64,000 nt of DNA from Georgenia sp. EYE_87 (GTDB lineage: Bacteria > Actinomycetota > Actinomycetes > Actinomycetales > Actinomycetaceae), in the NCBI RefSeq assembly GCF_023148685.1, contig NZ_JAHXNL010000008.1:62001-126000 (forward strand), written 5' to 3'. Positions within the stretch are counted from its first letter, which is position 1; each line of letters opens with the position of its first letter. The position numbers and the translations under genes were made by a program. Of the stretch, positions 16,220 to 25,203 are shown piece after piece. Below the pieces are notes generated by a model. That model was given only the letters and a program-made list of their open reading frames with translations. It was not told the DNA's origin and made no database searches.

Positions 16220-17257
16220 TCACCGGTCGCGGTGGCCGCCATGGTGCCGACGGTCGTCCCGTCCGTCGTGGTGCCGGCCCGGCAGGTCCACGGTCCACAC
16301 CTCGCCGTCGAACGTGACCACGTAGGCGGTGCCGCGGACGATCTCGAACGACGTCGGCCGGTCCAGCTCGTCGGCGACGACGTCGAACCCGCCGTCGTCG
16401 ACGCGGAGCAGCTCACCGGTGTCCGGCGACGCGGGCGACCCCTCCGGTCCGCCGAGCGGCCACACGCCCTGCGCCAGGGCGTAGAGCTGGCGGTGGCGTC
16501 CGAGCTCGACGTCCACCAGCAGCCGGCCGCCCGAGGCGACCTCGCGCGGCTCGGGCGAGCGCAGCCGGAAGGTGAGGACCCTGCCGTCCTCCGGCAGGTG
16601 CGGCACCGGCCCGGCCTCCGTCATCCAGACCCGGCGGCCGCGCGCCTCCAGGCCCGTGGGCACCGTGTTCCCGAAGGCGACCAGCACACGGATCTCGCCG
16701 TCGTCGCTGACGTGGAGCACACGGTTGAGATGACCGTCCGTGACCAGGAAGCCGCCACGCACGGCCTCGATCGCGTAGGGCACGCCGCTGGGGACGAAGA
16801 AGTCGGTGTCGGGCGGGTTGGCGACGTTGAAGGCGCCGAGGTCGGCGAGGACGCTCAGCTCGTGCGGGCCGTCGACCCGGTAGATGCCGACGACGTCCGA
16901 GCCGCCGACGTCCGCACCGACCAGACCGACGAGGACGTAGGCGACGCCGTGGCGGAAGACCACGTCCATCGCCCCGCCGGTGCCGACGGCGGGGATCATG
17001 GCCGGCAGCCCGTCCGCGAACGTGGTGGTGTCGCCGGTCTGGCGATCGATCCGGGTGATCTCACCGACGAGCGGCTCGGTGACGTACAGCGCCCCGTCGG
17101 GGCCGACGGTGCTGCCGGCGCCGCGGCCGAGACCGGCGACGAGCCGCTGGACCTCCGGGTCGTCCGCCCGGTCGCCGGCGGTCGAGGAGGCGGTGGGAAT
17201 GATCGTGACGGCGAGGGTCGCACCGAGGAGCGCGGCCGTCCGTCGGAGGACGTTCAT
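16220..17257 (-). CDS. Secreted ScyD/ScyE-family beta-propeller protein
   Basis: The 345-residue protein has a signal peptide (RRTAALLGATLAVTIIPTAS) and repeated blades such as GSTVGPDGALYVTEPLVGEI, VVFRHGVAYVLVGLVG and SFEIVRGTAYVVTFDGEVWT. These match the ScyD/ScyE family of NHL-like propellers, named after a cyanobacterial scytonemin locus but widespread in actinobacteria. The tail is His/Arg/Asp-rich (RHHDGRDDRRHHGGHRDR) and could bind metal. Start at 17257 is chosen for the signal peptide; the frame is open 29 codons upstream. Enzymatic activity is unproven for the family. Confidence 0.8.
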   Translation of the reverse strand: MNVLRRTAALLGATLAVTIIPTASSTAGDRADDPEVQRLVAGLGRGAGSTVGPDGALYVTEPLVGEITRIDRQTGDTTTFADGLPAMIPAVGTGGAMDVVFRHGVAYVLVGLVGADVGGSDVVGIYRVDGPHELSVLADLGAFNVANPPDTDFFVPSGVPYAIEAVRGGFLVTDGHLNRVLHVSDDGEIRVLVAFGNTVPTGLEARGRRVWMTEAGPVPHLPEDGRVLTFRLRSPEPREVASGGRLLVDVELGRHRQLYALAQGVWPLGGPEGSPASPDTGELLRVDDGGFDVVADELDRPTSFEIVRGTAYVVTFDGEVWTVDLPGRHHDGRDDRRHHGGHRDR

Positions 17258-17422
17258 GAGGGTGTCTTTCTCGACGAGGGTTGCCGGACGAGGGTTACCA
17301 GATGACCGACTCGGCGGTGCATCCCGTCGGATCGGTGACGGCACGATCCAGCTCGGGGCCGCTCTGCCCCGGGCCTTCGAGGGTACGCCCGTGCGCGGGG
17401 CGCGTACATGCCGCCGGGCGAC

Positions 17423-18847
17423 TCAGCGGGCCCCGAGCGCGTCCAGCGTCTCGGTCAGCCCGGCGGCGAAGACGTCCACGTCGGGCACGAGCCGCGCGTC
17501 GGCGACCACGTCGATCCCCAGCGTCCCGGCGTAGGACAGCACGCCCACGGAGATCCCGAGGTTCCCCTGGTTCTGCCCGAGCTGGAACAGCTCGAGCACC
17601 GGCGCCCCGGCGAACATCAGCGGCTCCGGCGGCCCGGGCAGGTTCGTCAGGAGCAGGTTGACCATCCGCTGCCGGCGCATGACCGCGACCATCCCGTGCC
17701 GCAGGAGCCGCCCGCCGGGCTGCATCGGTGGCCGGGACCGCTGCGCCGCGGTCGACGCCACGACCCGCTCGAGGCGGCGGACGGGGTCGGGCTCGCCCAC
17801 CGGCACCGGGATCACCCGCACGCCGGTGCGGTTGCCGCCGGCGGTTTCCGCCGACGACGGCGGACCCGCCGCCCCGGCAACGGGAGCCGGGCCGGCTGTC
17901 GCGCCGGCCGTCGGGCCGCGCAGGGAGGCGATGACCGAGACCCGCAGCGTCAGCTCGTCCGTCAGCTCCCCACGTTCGGCGAGCAGGCGCCGCGCGCCGC
18001 CCCCGACGGCGGCGAGCACGACGTCGTTGACCTTCCCGCCGTGGGCGTGGGCGACGGCCTTCGTCCGCGCCAGGTCCGCCCGGGCGAGGACGATCCGGGT
18101 GGGCCCGCCGACCGGCCGGTTGAAGGACAGGGCGGGCGCCCGCCCGGCCCGCACGAGGTCCGCCACCTGCGCGACGCGGGCCGCGGTCAGGCCCGCGGCG
18201 GCCGCCCCCCACCGGGCGAGCGAGGCGCGGCCGGCCGGGGCCCGACCTCCCGGCGGCGCCCCGGCGGGTACGGCGGGGGGCCGGGAGCCGGCCTCGCCGT
18301 CGCCGGGCCGGGGTTCCGCACCCTGCCCGGGGTCCGGCGGTGCGGCCGAGGCTACGGGCGCCGGGTCCAGGAGCGAGCTGAGCAGCGCGAGGGAGGCGAC
18401 GCCGTCGGCGATGACGTGATGGAGGCGGACGAGCAGCGCGACCCGCCCCTCCCCCAGCCCGGTGAGCAGCCACATCTCCCACAGCGGGTACCGCCGGTCC
18501 AGCGGTCGCTCGTTGAGGCGGCAGCACAGCTCGAGCAGCGCGGCCTCGTCCGCCGGCGCCGGCACCTGCTGGGTGCGGACGTGCCGGGTGAGGTCGACGG
18601 CGGCGGGCGCCGCCCAGTGCGGCCGCCCCCGCCCGCGCGGCGGCACCACGAGCCGCTGCCGCAGCCGTCGCGGCAGCCGCTCACCCACGAGCGCCCGCAC
18701 CGCCCCCAGCCGCAGCTCGCCCGTGCTCGGGTCCAGCAGCGGGGCGCCGCCGAGGACGGCGAGCGCGGCCACGTGCATCGGCGCCCCGTGGGACTCGACG
18801 ACGAGGTTGGTGACGTCGAGCGCGCTCAGCCGGTCCGCCGCGTCCAA
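17423..18847 (-). CDS. WS/DGAT wax-ester synthase / acyl-CoA:diacylglycerol acyltransferase
   Basis: The 474-residue protein has the N-terminal WES acyltransferase domain with the catalytic HHVIADG motif at residues 143-149 (the HHxxxDG signature), plus ERPLDRRYPLWEMWLL and a C-terminal DUF1298 domain with NDVVLAAVGGGARRLL and LLTNLPGPPEPLMFAG. These enzymes esterify acyl-CoA to diacylglycerol or long-chain alcohols, making storage lipid in actinobacteria. A low-complexity Pro/Ala/Gly loop (about residues 175-215) is inserted after the catalytic motif. It lies 12 bp downstream of the ATPase gene at 18860, so both may share a transcript. Confidence 0.88.
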   Translation of the reverse strand: MDAADRLSALDVTNLVVESHGAPMHVAALAVLGGAPLLDPSTGELRLGAVRALVGERLPRRLRQRLVVPPRGRGRPHWAAPAAVDLTRHVRTQQVPAPADEAALLELCCRLNERPLDRRYPLWEMWLLTGLGEGRVALLVRLHHVIADGVASLALLSSLLDPAPVASAAPPDPGQGAEPRPGDGEAGSRPPAVPAGAPPGGRAPAGRASLARWGAAAAGLTAARVAQVADLVRAGRAPALSFNRPVGGPTRIVLARADLARTKAVAHAHGGKVNDVVLAAVGGGARRLLAERGELTDELTLRVSVIASLRGPTAGATAGPAPVAGAAGPPSSAETAGGNRTGVRVIPVPVGEPDPVRRLERVVASTAAQRSRPPMQPGGRLLRHGMVAVMRRQRMVNLLLTNLPGPPEPLMFAGAPVLELFQLGQNQGNLGISVGVLSYAGTLGIDVVADARLVPDVDVFAAGLTETLDALGAR

Positions 18848-18859
18848 GGCGCCCTCCTG

Positions 18860-19294
18860 CTACTGGCGGGGGAAGCGGGCCCAGACGTGCTTGGCCATGC
18901 CGTCCGGGTACCAGGCGACTTCCAGCGCGATGCGCTGGGCGATCTTCAGGCCGGCCCCGCCCTGGCCGAGCTCGCGGTGCTCGGCGATCAGGGGCGGGAT
19001 GTCCGGGGCGTGGTCGATGACGTCGAGCACGAACTCCTCCGCGCCCACGAGCAGCTGCACCCGGGTGGGCGGCAGGGCGTGGGTGATGGCGTTCGTCGCC
19101 AGCTCGGACGCCACGAGCACCATCTGGTCGGCGATGCCGGTGAGGCCGCCGGAGTAGGAGGCGCCTTGGTCCAGGAGGGCCTGGGTCAGGTCCGCCCGGA
19201 ACGAGGAGAGGTGCTCGGGGCGGTCGAGGAGCCAGTGAGCGACGACGTCGTAGGCCTCCGGCGGGTACGACTCGGTCGGCAGTCCGGGGTTCAC
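18860..19294 (-). CDS. Anti-sigma-factor-type ATP-binding protein (RsbW/SpoIIAB-like)
   Basis: The 144-residue protein is a stand-alone HATPase_c_2 domain: DQMVLVASELATNAITHALP (N box), EEFVLDVIDHAPDIPP (G1) and LGQGGAGLKIAQRIALEVAW (G2). This matches RsbW-type serine kinases that hold alternative sigma factors, or the many streptomycete relatives without a fixed partner. No sigma factor or anti-anti-sigma gene is adjacent, so its partner must be elsewhere. It is divergent from the DUF554 gene and precedes the WS/DGAT gene by 12 bp, suggesting stress-linked lipid storage; this link is inference. Confidence 0.85.
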   Translation of the reverse strand: MNPGLPTESYPPEAYDVVAHWLLDRPEHLSSFRADLTQALLDQGASYSGGLTGIADQMVLVASELATNAITHALPPTRVQLLVGAEEFVLDVIDHAPDIPPLIAEHRELGQGGAGLKIAQRIALEVAWYPDGMAKHVWARFPRQ

Positions 19295-19422
19295 GGGGCT
19301 CCTCAGCTCGGATGGTGACGCCTCATCGTCCAGGCAGCGGGACGGGGCGGCAACCGGACCGGCGGCGCGCTTGCATGACCCCGGGTCGCCACCCCGCGAC
19401 CGTGAGGACGGAAGGAGAGCGC

Positions 19423-20193
19423 GTGGACGGCACCGTCCCCGGCCTGGGCACGCTCGTCAACGTGGCGGCGATCGTCGTCGGCTCCGTGCTCGGCATGGCG
19501 GTGGGCCACCGCCTGCCGGAACGGGTCCGCGACGTCGTCACCGACTGCCTCGGGCTGGTCACCCTCCTCATCGCGGCGCAGTCCGCCACGAGCGTGGCCG
19601 ACCCCGCGCTCGCCGGGGCGGTGGGGGCGGGAGCACCCGTGCTCATCGTGCTCGGGGCGCTGCTGATCGGGGGCATCGCCGGCTCCGCGCTCCGCCTCGC
19701 CGACCGCCTCGAGGGGCTGGCCGGCCGGGTCCACGCCTGGACCATCCGGCCCGGCACCGTCCGGCTCGAGGCGCGGGAGGTGAGGCAGCGGTTCGTCGAC
19801 GGCTGGCTCACCGCCACGCTGCTGTTCTGCGTCGGCCCGCTCGCGGTGCTGGGCAGCCTCTCCGACGGGCTGGGCCGCGGCATCGACCAGCTGGCGCTCA
19901 AGGCGGTGCTGGACGGCTTCGCCGCGCTGGCGTTCGCCTCCACCTTCGGGGTCGGGGTGCTGCTCTCCGCCGTCTCGGTGGGGGTGGTCCAGGGTGCCCT
20001 GACCGTGGTCGGGATGCTGCTCGGCTCGGTGGTCCCGGACGCGCACGTGGCGGCGCTGACGGCGACCGGCGGGCTGATGCTCGTGGGGATCGGTCTGCGG
20101 CTGCTGCGGGTGCGCGAGGTCCCGGTGGCCGACATGCTGCCCGCCCTGCTGGTGGCCCCGGTCCTCACGCAGGTCGTGGTGCTGCTGCGCTGA
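19423..20193 (+). CDS. DUF554 (YqgA-like) membrane protein
   Basis: The 256-residue protein has about seven transmembrane helices and the DUF554 marks: GTLVNVAAIVVGSVLGMAVG at the start, TDCLGLVTLLIAAQSA, LLIGGIAGSALRLADRLEGL, FVDGWLTATLLFCVGPLAVL and GIDQLALKAVLDGFAALAFA. It is possibly a transporter; no substrate is known for the family. GTG start at 19423 is preceded by GAAGGAG. Its 3' end overlaps the convergent methyltransferase gene by 29 bp. Confidence 0.85.
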   Translation: MDGTVPGLGTLVNVAAIVVGSVLGMAVGHRLPERVRDVVTDCLGLVTLLIAAQSATSVADPALAGAVGAGAPVLIVLGALLIGGIAGSALRLADRLEGLAGRVHAWTIRPGTVRLEAREVRQRFVDGWLTATLLFCVGPLAVLGSLSDGLGRGIDQLALKAVLDGFAALAFASTFGVGVLLSAVSVGVVQGALTVVGMLLGSVVPDAHVAALTATGGLMLVGIGLRLLRVREVPVADMLPALLVAPVLTQVVVLLR

Positions 20194-20833
20194 CCGGGGT
20201 CGCGGCGGTGAGGCACCAGATCGCGCCGTTCTCGCTCCCGGCCGGCTCGAGGCCGTGGGCGCGCAGGACGGCGAGGATCTCCGCCGGCGGGCGGACGAAC
20301 GCCCGGTAGGGCCGGCCCAGGAGCGCGGTGACGCCGTTCTCGACCGCCATGAGCCCGCGCGTGAACGGGTTCGACCGCGGGTAGGTCAGCACGAGCAGCC
20401 GCCGGGCGCGCCCGGCGGCGGCGCCGAGGAGCCCGGAAAGGTCGGGGTAGCAGCACACGACGCGGTTGAGCACGACGACGTCCGCCGGCTCCACCGCGGC
20501 CGGGTCTGCGGCGAGATCGAGCAGCCGGCGCCGCACGCGACCGGTCATCCCCGCCTCGGCGAGCAGCTCGGCGGCGTCGCGCTCGTACGTCCCCACCAGC
20601 TCGAGGTTGGTGGCGGTCGCGGCACCGCGGCGCAGCAGCTCGAGGTGCAGCTCCCCCACACCGCCGCCGATCTCCAGGACGGTGGCGCCCTCGATGCCGT
20701 GGTCGACGCAGCGCCGGACGACCTTGGCCGTGAGCCGGTCCAGGCCCCGCCGCCGGTACCGCCGCGCCAGCCGGCGGGCGAACCTCGGGGTGAAGGTCGC
20801 CTCGTAGCCGCGCGGGTCGCAGCACCCCGTCAT
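20165..20833 (-). CDS. Class I SAM-dependent methyltransferase
   Basis: The 222-residue protein has a Rossmann methyltransferase fold with motif I EGATVLEIGGGVGELHLELL, then DVVVLNRVVCCYPDLSGLLG and RLLVLTYPRSNPFTRGLMA. The N-terminal CCDPRGYEATFTPRFARRLA resembles the magnesium-protoporphyrin O-methyltransferase-like subgroup that is common in actinobacteria lacking chlorophyll, so the real substrate is unknown. It lies 29 bp downstream of the TetR gene and could be the last gene of the creatininase/argB transcript, or simply adjacent. ATG start at 20833. Confidence 0.75.
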   Translation of the reverse strand: MTGCCDPRGYEATFTPRFARRLARRYRRRGLDRLTAKVVRRCVDHGIEGATVLEIGGGVGELHLELLRRGAATATNLELVGTYERDAAELLAEAGMTGRVRRRLLDLAADPAAVEPADVVVLNRVVCCYPDLSGLLGAAAGRARRLLVLTYPRSNPFTRGLMAVENGVTALLGRPYRAFVRPPAEILAVLRAHGLEPAGSENGAIWCLTAATPVSAAAPRPA

Positions 20834-20862
20834 GCGACCAGTATGGGCCGCCGGGCGGCGCG

Positions 20863-21450
20863 CTACAGCACGTGGTGGAGGAGCCGCTCCGCCGTCCTGC
20901 GCACGTCCCGCCCCTCGCTCAGGGCCGTGACCGCGGCCCCGTCGACGACGGCGATGACGAGCTCGGGCGGGCAGTCGATCTCCAGCCGCCGCAGCACCCG
21001 GGCGACCGCGCCGTTGAGCCGGTCGCGGCCGGTGCGGTAGGCCGACGTCACCGGCGCGGCGCCGGCCGACGCGATCAGCTGCAGGTAGTGGCCGAGCAGC
21101 GCGTCCCCCTCCGGCAGGCAGGCGCGCAGGATCAGCGCGGTGATCTCGTCCCGGTCCGTCGGCGGCGGCTCCCCCTCGACCGCCTCCGCCACGGCCTCGG
21201 CGCGCGAGGCCCACAGCCCGATGTTGATGCGCCCGGCCTCCCCGAGGAGCTCGTCGAGGCTCTCGAAGTAGTACGTCGTCAGCGACAGCGAGCAGCCGAC
21301 CCGGCGCGCGACGGTGCGGTGCGAGACGCCGGCCGGCCCCTCCTCGCGCAGGATGGCCGCCGCGGCCTCGGCGATCTCGGCCCGGCGCCGCCCGCCCCGG
21401 CCCGTCGTGCTAGGGCGGGCGGCGGACGCGGGGTGGCTCACGGTCGTCAT
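20863..21450 (-). CDS. TetR-family regulator at the end of the creatininase/argB transcript
   Basis: The 195-residue protein has a TetR helix-turn-helix at about residues 22-70 (RAEIAEAAAAILREEGPAGV, then TVARRVGCSLSLTTYYFESL) and a helical effector domain. Its ATG overlaps the stop of the ArgR-like gene by 4 bp, so it is translated with it and is the natural candidate to regulate the permease-creatininase-argB operon. No operator can be assigned with certainty. The effector may be a guanidino compound or arginine, which is inference from context. Confidence 0.85.
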   Translation of the reverse strand: MTTVSHPASAARPSTTGRGGRRRAEIAEAAAAILREEGPAGVSHRTVARRVGCSLSLTTYYFESLDELLGEAGRINIGLWASRAEAVAEAVEGEPPPTDRDEITALILRACLPEGDALLGHYLQLIASAGAAPVTSAYRTGRDRLNGAVARVLRRLEIDCPPELVIAVVDGAAVTALSEGRDVRRTAERLLHHVL

Positions 21451-21824
21451 CTCGTCTCCTCCGCGGGGGCGTCCGGCGTCCCCTTCCGTCGTCCGTCCCC
21501 CGCCGTGCGGGCGGGGCGGGCGCCCCGGACCTCGGCGACGGCCGCGAGATATCTGGCGACGACCCCGGCCGCGATGGTCGAGCGGGTCCTGGTCAGGACG
21601 GTCGCGTCCCCGGCAACGGTAGCGAGGATTGGCGCGATCCGAGCGCGCTCGATGGCCGCCGCGACCGTCGGCGCTCCGCCCGGCGCGGTCGTGAGGAGCA
21701 CCAGGTCGTCCGCCGCGACGACGTCCCGGACGAGGCCGTGGAGGACACGTCCGAGGGGCGGTTCCCCGGCGTCGACCGGCGCCGCCGCCACCGGGGCCGT
21801 CCTCTCCTGCGTCGCGCTGCTCAC
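21447..21824 (-). CDS. ArgR C-terminal (arginine-binding/oligomerisation) domain protein without a DNA-binding domain
   Basis: The 125-residue protein matches only the ligand and oligomerisation half of the arginine repressor: [40 protein letters not shown] and [16 protein letters not shown]. The usual winged-helix N-terminal domain is absent; the GTG start overlaps the argB stop by 4 bp, so there is no room for it. The normal tandem Asp of the arginine site (GDDT) reads GDAT at residues 72-75, one Asp replaced by Ala. It may co-oligomerise with a complete ArgR elsewhere, or sense a related guanidino ligand. Function is inference; the domain match is clear by eye but needs a profile search. 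Confidence 0.65.
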   Translation of the reverse strand: MSSATQERTAPVAAAPVDAGEPPLGRVLHGLVRDVVAADDLVLLTTAPGGAPTVAAAIERARIAPILATVAGDATVLTRTRSTIAAGVVARYLAAVAEVRGARPARTAGDGRRKGTPDAPAEETR

Positions 21825-22753
21825 AGGGCACCGTCCGGGAGCACCATCGTGCCCATGTCGTCGTCCGTGAAGATCTCCAGGAGCATCGAGTGCTCGAGCC
21901 GGCCGTCGATGACGTGCGCCTGCGGCACGCCGTCGCGCACCGCGTGCAGGCACGCCTCCATCTTCGGGGCCATCCCGGACTGCAGGCCCGGGAGGATCTC
22001 GGCCAGCTCGGACACCGAGACCCGGCGCAGGATCGAGGAGCGGTCGGGCCACCGGGTGTACAGGCCCTCCACGTCGGTGAGCACCACGAGCTTGCGGGCG
22101 CCCAGCGCGACGGCGAGGGCCGCGGCGGCGGTGTCGGCGTTGACGTTCAGGACGTGCTCGGGGTCGCCGATGTCCGGCGCGACGGTGGAGATCACCGGGA
22201 TGCGGTCCGCCGCCAGCAGGTCCTCGACGGCCTGGGGGTTGACGGCGACGACGTCACCGACCATGCCGACGTCGACCTCCTCGCCGTCGACCAGCGCCCG
22301 GCGGCGCCGCGCGCGGAAGAGCCCGCCGTCCTCCCCCGAGATCCCGACGGCGTGCGCGACCTGGGCGTTGAGCAGGCCGACGAGGTCGCGCTGCACCTGG
22401 CCGGTCAGGACCATGCGGACGACGTCCATGATCTCGGGGGTGGTGACCCGCAGCCCGCCGCGGAACTCCGTGGCGATGCCGAGCCGGTCGAGCATGTGCG
22501 AGATCTGCGGGCCGCCGCCGTGGACGACGACGGGCTTGAGGCCCACCCGGTGCAGGAACAGCACGTCCTGGGCGAAGGCCCGCTGCAGCGCGGGGTCGAC
22601 CATGGCGTGACCGCCGTACTTGATGACCACCCGGCCGCCGGCGAAGCGCTCGAGCCAGGGCAGCGCCTGGATGAGGACCTCGGCCTTCTGGTCCGGGCGC
22701 AGGTCCCGCTCCGTGCTGAACGCGGGCGTCCGGTCGATGTGGGCGATGCTCAT
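21821..22753 (-). CDS. argB: N-acetylglutamate kinase
   Basis: The 310-residue enzyme phosphorylates N-acetylglutamate in arginine biosynthesis. Amino-acid-kinase motifs are intact: [66 protein letters not shown] and [20 protein letters not shown]. Its length and sequence are those of a normal ArgB. It is not beside argC, argJ or argD, but follows an NCS1 permease by 12 bp and is coupled to the ArgR-domain gene. ATG 22753 has AAGGGTG upstream; GTG 22762 is an alternative. It may be the only argB of the genome or an extra copy tied to arginine salvage; that cannot be told here. Confidence 0.9.
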   Translation of the reverse strand: MSIAHIDRTPAFSTERDLRPDQKAEVLIQALPWLERFAGGRVVIKYGGHAMVDPALQRAFAQDVLFLHRVGLKPVVVHGGGPQISHMLDRLGIATEFRGGLRVTTPEIMDVVRMVLTGQVQRDLVGLLNAQVAHAVGISGEDGGLFRARRRRALVDGEEVDVGMVGDVVAVNPQAVEDLLAADRIPVISTVAPDIGDPEHVLNVNADTAAAALAVALGARKLVVLTDVEGLYTRWPDRSSILRRVSVSELAEILPGLQSGMAPKMEACLHAVRDGVPQAHVIDGRLEHSMLLEIFTDDDMGTMVLPDGAL

Positions 22754-22765
22754 GGGTGGCACCCT

Positions 22766-24418
22766 TCAGACGGCTCGGTGGCCGAGGATGAGTTTGCGCG
22801 GGCGAGGGGCGGACCCGGGGCGGGGCGACGTCGCCGGACGGGGCGACGTCGCGCTGCCCGCAGGTCCTGAGGTGCTCGCCGACGCGGCGGGACGGTGCGG
22901 GGTCGAGGCACGCGACGGCGTCGTCGGGGCGGCCGCCCGAGCGGCTGGGCCGTTCGCCCGCGAGCTCGACGGCCGCAGCGCCGGGTCCTTCCGGGTCAGC
23001 AGGTAGTACACGGTGCCCGAGCTGAGCCCGGCGGCGAGCCAGGACAGGTCCAGCCCGTGCAGGGCGGCGGACAGCGGGCCCTGGAGCGCGGGGACCATCC
23101 CGTGCATGAACAGCCAGGCGGACAGCAGCCCGGTCCCGAAGGCCGCGAGCGCACGCCAGTCGACGTCCCGCAGCCGCGGCGTCCCCACCGGGTCGAAGTG
23201 GTGGCTGAAGTCGGTGGTCCGGCGGTCGAGCACGAAGTAGCGCACGCCGACGATCGCGCCCCAGGTGGCGGTCCAGCCCACGCAGGCGGACAGCCAGGCG
23301 TCGAGCGACCTCGCCATGTCCTCGGAGAAGACGAACGCGGTGACCGCGCCCATGGCCGCCACGCCGACCCCGATGTTGATCGCGCGCCGGCCGAGCCTGA
23401 TGTCGAGGCTCTGGAGGGTCACGGTGAAGGTGTAGATGTTCAGGATGTTGGTCGCGATGGGCCCGTGCAGCACCAGCAGCAGGACGGGGATGGCCATCGC
23501 GCCGAAGTTGTCGACGATGAGCTCGCCGGGGTCCACCGACCCGTTCGTGGTGGCGAGCGTGGCGCCCAGGAGGCCGAGCCACAGGACGGGCAGGATCTGG
23601 CCCCCCGCGCTGGCCAGGTAGAGCTTCCGGCGCGGCACGGCGTTGCTGACGAAGCGCGAGTAGTCCGAGGCGTACCCCAGCCAGGTCAGGCCCCACCCGA
23701 CGCCGATGGCGGTCATTACGCCCGACATCGCGACGATCCGCTCCCAGCCGGTCAGCGCGCCGCTGGGCGGGCCCGCGTAGGACCAGTCGATGTCCATGAA
23801 GAACCAGGCGGCGATCGACATCGCGACGAGGATGGCGATCGTCGGCGGGACGGTCCACCTCTCGAACGTGGAGATCGCCCGGTAGCCGAACAGGGCGATG
23901 GCCACCTGCAGGCACATCACGGCCGCGGCCACGGCGAACTTCCAGCCGTAGTTGGTCAGGCTCGGGTCGACCAGGCCGATCTTCCCGAACAGCGCCATGA
24001 CCAGGTCCAGGACGATCCACGTGTTGACGGCGCACCAGCCGATGACCACCGTGCACTGGATCAGCGCCGGCAGGTAGTTCCCGCGGCGGCCGAAGACGCC
24101 CCGGCCCAGGACCATGCCGGTGACGCCGCTGCGCTGACCGAGGAGAACGAAGAAGCCGAAGACCACCATGCCCAGGACGTTGCCGACGGCGAGGACGCCG
24201 AAGGTGTCCCAGAGCCCGAGACCCATGTTGATGCCCAGGGCACCGAGGACCCAGTTGATGGGGGCGATGTTCGCGCCGGCCCAGATCCAGAACTGGCCGC
24301 CGACCTTCGTGGTGCGCCGCTCGTCCGGGATGGGCTGCAGCGTCTCCTCCACGTCGCCACGTACGTCGCCCACCTCGGCCGGACCGGCCGAGGGGGCGCC
24401 ATGCGCGTGTCGGAGCAT
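22766..24418 (-). CDS. NCS1-family (cytosine/allantoin-type) permease, possible creatinine importer
   Basis: The 550-residue protein has 12 transmembrane helices of the nucleobase:cation symporter-1 family: GGQFWIWAGANIAPINWVLG, VVFGFFVLLGQRSGVTGMVL, RGVFGRRGNYLPALIQCTVV and GWGLTWLGYASDYSRFVSN. NCS1 carriers import purines, cytosine, allantoin or hydantoins, all ring compounds of similar size to creatinine. It begins 5 bp after the creatininase stop, and permeases of this type accompany creatininase genes in other bacteria, so creatinine uptake is the leading hypothesis. The C-terminal 75 residues are a disordered Pro/Ser/Ala tail. Substrate is inference. Confidence 0.85.
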   Translation of the reverse strand: MLRHAHGAPSAGPAEVGDVRGDVEETLQPIPDERRTTKVGGQFWIWAGANIAPINWVLGALGINMGLGLWDTFGVLAVGNVLGMVVFGFFVLLGQRSGVTGMVLGRGVFGRRGNYLPALIQCTVVIGWCAVNTWIVLDLVMALFGKIGLVDPSLTNYGWKFAVAAAVMCLQVAIALFGYRAISTFERWTVPPTIAILVAMSIAAWFFMDIDWSYAGPPSGALTGWERIVAMSGVMTAIGVGWGLTWLGYASDYSRFVSNAVPRRKLYLASAGGQILPVLWLGLLGATLATTNGSVDPGELIVDNFGAMAIPVLLLVLHGPIATNILNIYTFTVTLQSLDIRLGRRAINIGVGVAAMGAVTAFVFSEDMARSLDAWLSACVGWTATWGAIVGVRYFVLDRRTTDFSHHFDPVGTPRLRDVDWRALAAFGTGLLSAWLFMHGMVPALQGPLSAALHGLDLSWLAAGLSSGTVYYLLTRKDPALRPSSSRANGPAARAAAPTTPSRASTPHRPAASASTSGPAGSATSPRPATSPRPGSAPRPRKLILGHRAV

Positions 24419-24423
24419 GGTTC

Positions 24424-25203
24424 TCACATCCCGAACTCGTGCCGCACGGCGGCGACCATCCCGGCGGACGCGCGGTCGAGCAGGATCCGACCCTTCTCCG
24501 CGGTGGCGTCGGCGCCGGAGGAGAGGCAGCCGGACGACGGCGTGACCTCGGGGATTGCGGGCAGGACGTCGTAGGTGGGCAGCACGGCGGGCGGGATGTC
24601 GGCGACCCGGCTCATGTCCACCCTGTCGGGGTGGAGCAGGAGCATGAGGGAGGTCTCCAGGACACCCCCGTGCTCGAGGTCCCAGCCGGGGAAGCCGTCC
24701 GGGTAGAGCGTGGCGATGGTGTCGTCGTCGACGAAGTCCCAGTAGGACAGCAGCATCACCTTGATGTCCCGCACGCCCTCGAGGTGCAGCTCGCGCACCG
24801 CGAGGTCCACCCCCTCGTAGAGGAACTGGTAATTCTCGTAGTGACCGTTGACGAAGGCCACCTTCCGCACGCCGTGGCGGGCGAGCTCGAGCACCAGGCG
24901 CTTCGCGATGGAGATGACCGTCTCGGCGTCCATGCTCGTGGTGCCGGTCAGGTGGTTTCCCCCGCCGGAGCGCTGCTGGGACTTGTAGCCGTAGACGACC
25001 GGTGCGGCCACGAGCGACGCTGTCTGCCCGGCGACCGCGCCCGCCATCGCACGCGAGAGCAGGACGTCGACGTTCATGGGCATGTGCGGCCCGTGCTGCT
25101 CGATGGAACCGACCGGGATGAGCACCGGCGCGCCCTGCGCGACCCGCTCGCGGTAGGTGAAGGCGTCGAGCTCCTCCATGTAGACGGTGTCGCGCTCGGT
25201 CAT
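24424..25203 (-). CDS. crnA: Creatininase (creatinine amidohydrolase)
   Basis: The 259-residue protein matches true Pseudomonas-type creatininase across its length, not just the wider creatininase/MftE family. Metal ligands are present at Glu35, His37, Asp46, His121 and Glu123, and catalytic His178. The lid tryptophans Trp155 and Trp174 are kept, as are KSQQRSGGGNH, FVNGHYEN, LLSYWDFV and GWDLEHGG. It interconverts creatinine and creatine in the cytoplasm. The ATG overlaps the DMT-permease stop (TGATG), and the NCS1 permease follows after 5 bp. No creatinase (creatine to urea plus sarcosine) is found in the window; a GATM-type amidinotransferase is encoded upstream instead. Confidence 0.9.
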   Translation of the reverse strand: MTERDTVYMEELDAFTYRERVAQGAPVLIPVGSIEQHGPHMPMNVDVLLSRAMAGAVAGQTASLVAAPVVYGYKSQQRSGGGNHLTGTTSMDAETVISIAKRLVLELARHGVRKVAFVNGHYENYQFLYEGVDLAVRELHLEGVRDIKVMLLSYWDFVDDDTIATLYPDGFPGWDLEHGGVLETSLMLLLHPDRVDMSRVADIPPAVLPTYDVLPAIPEVTPSSGCLSSGADATAEKGRILLDRASAGMVAAVRHEFGM

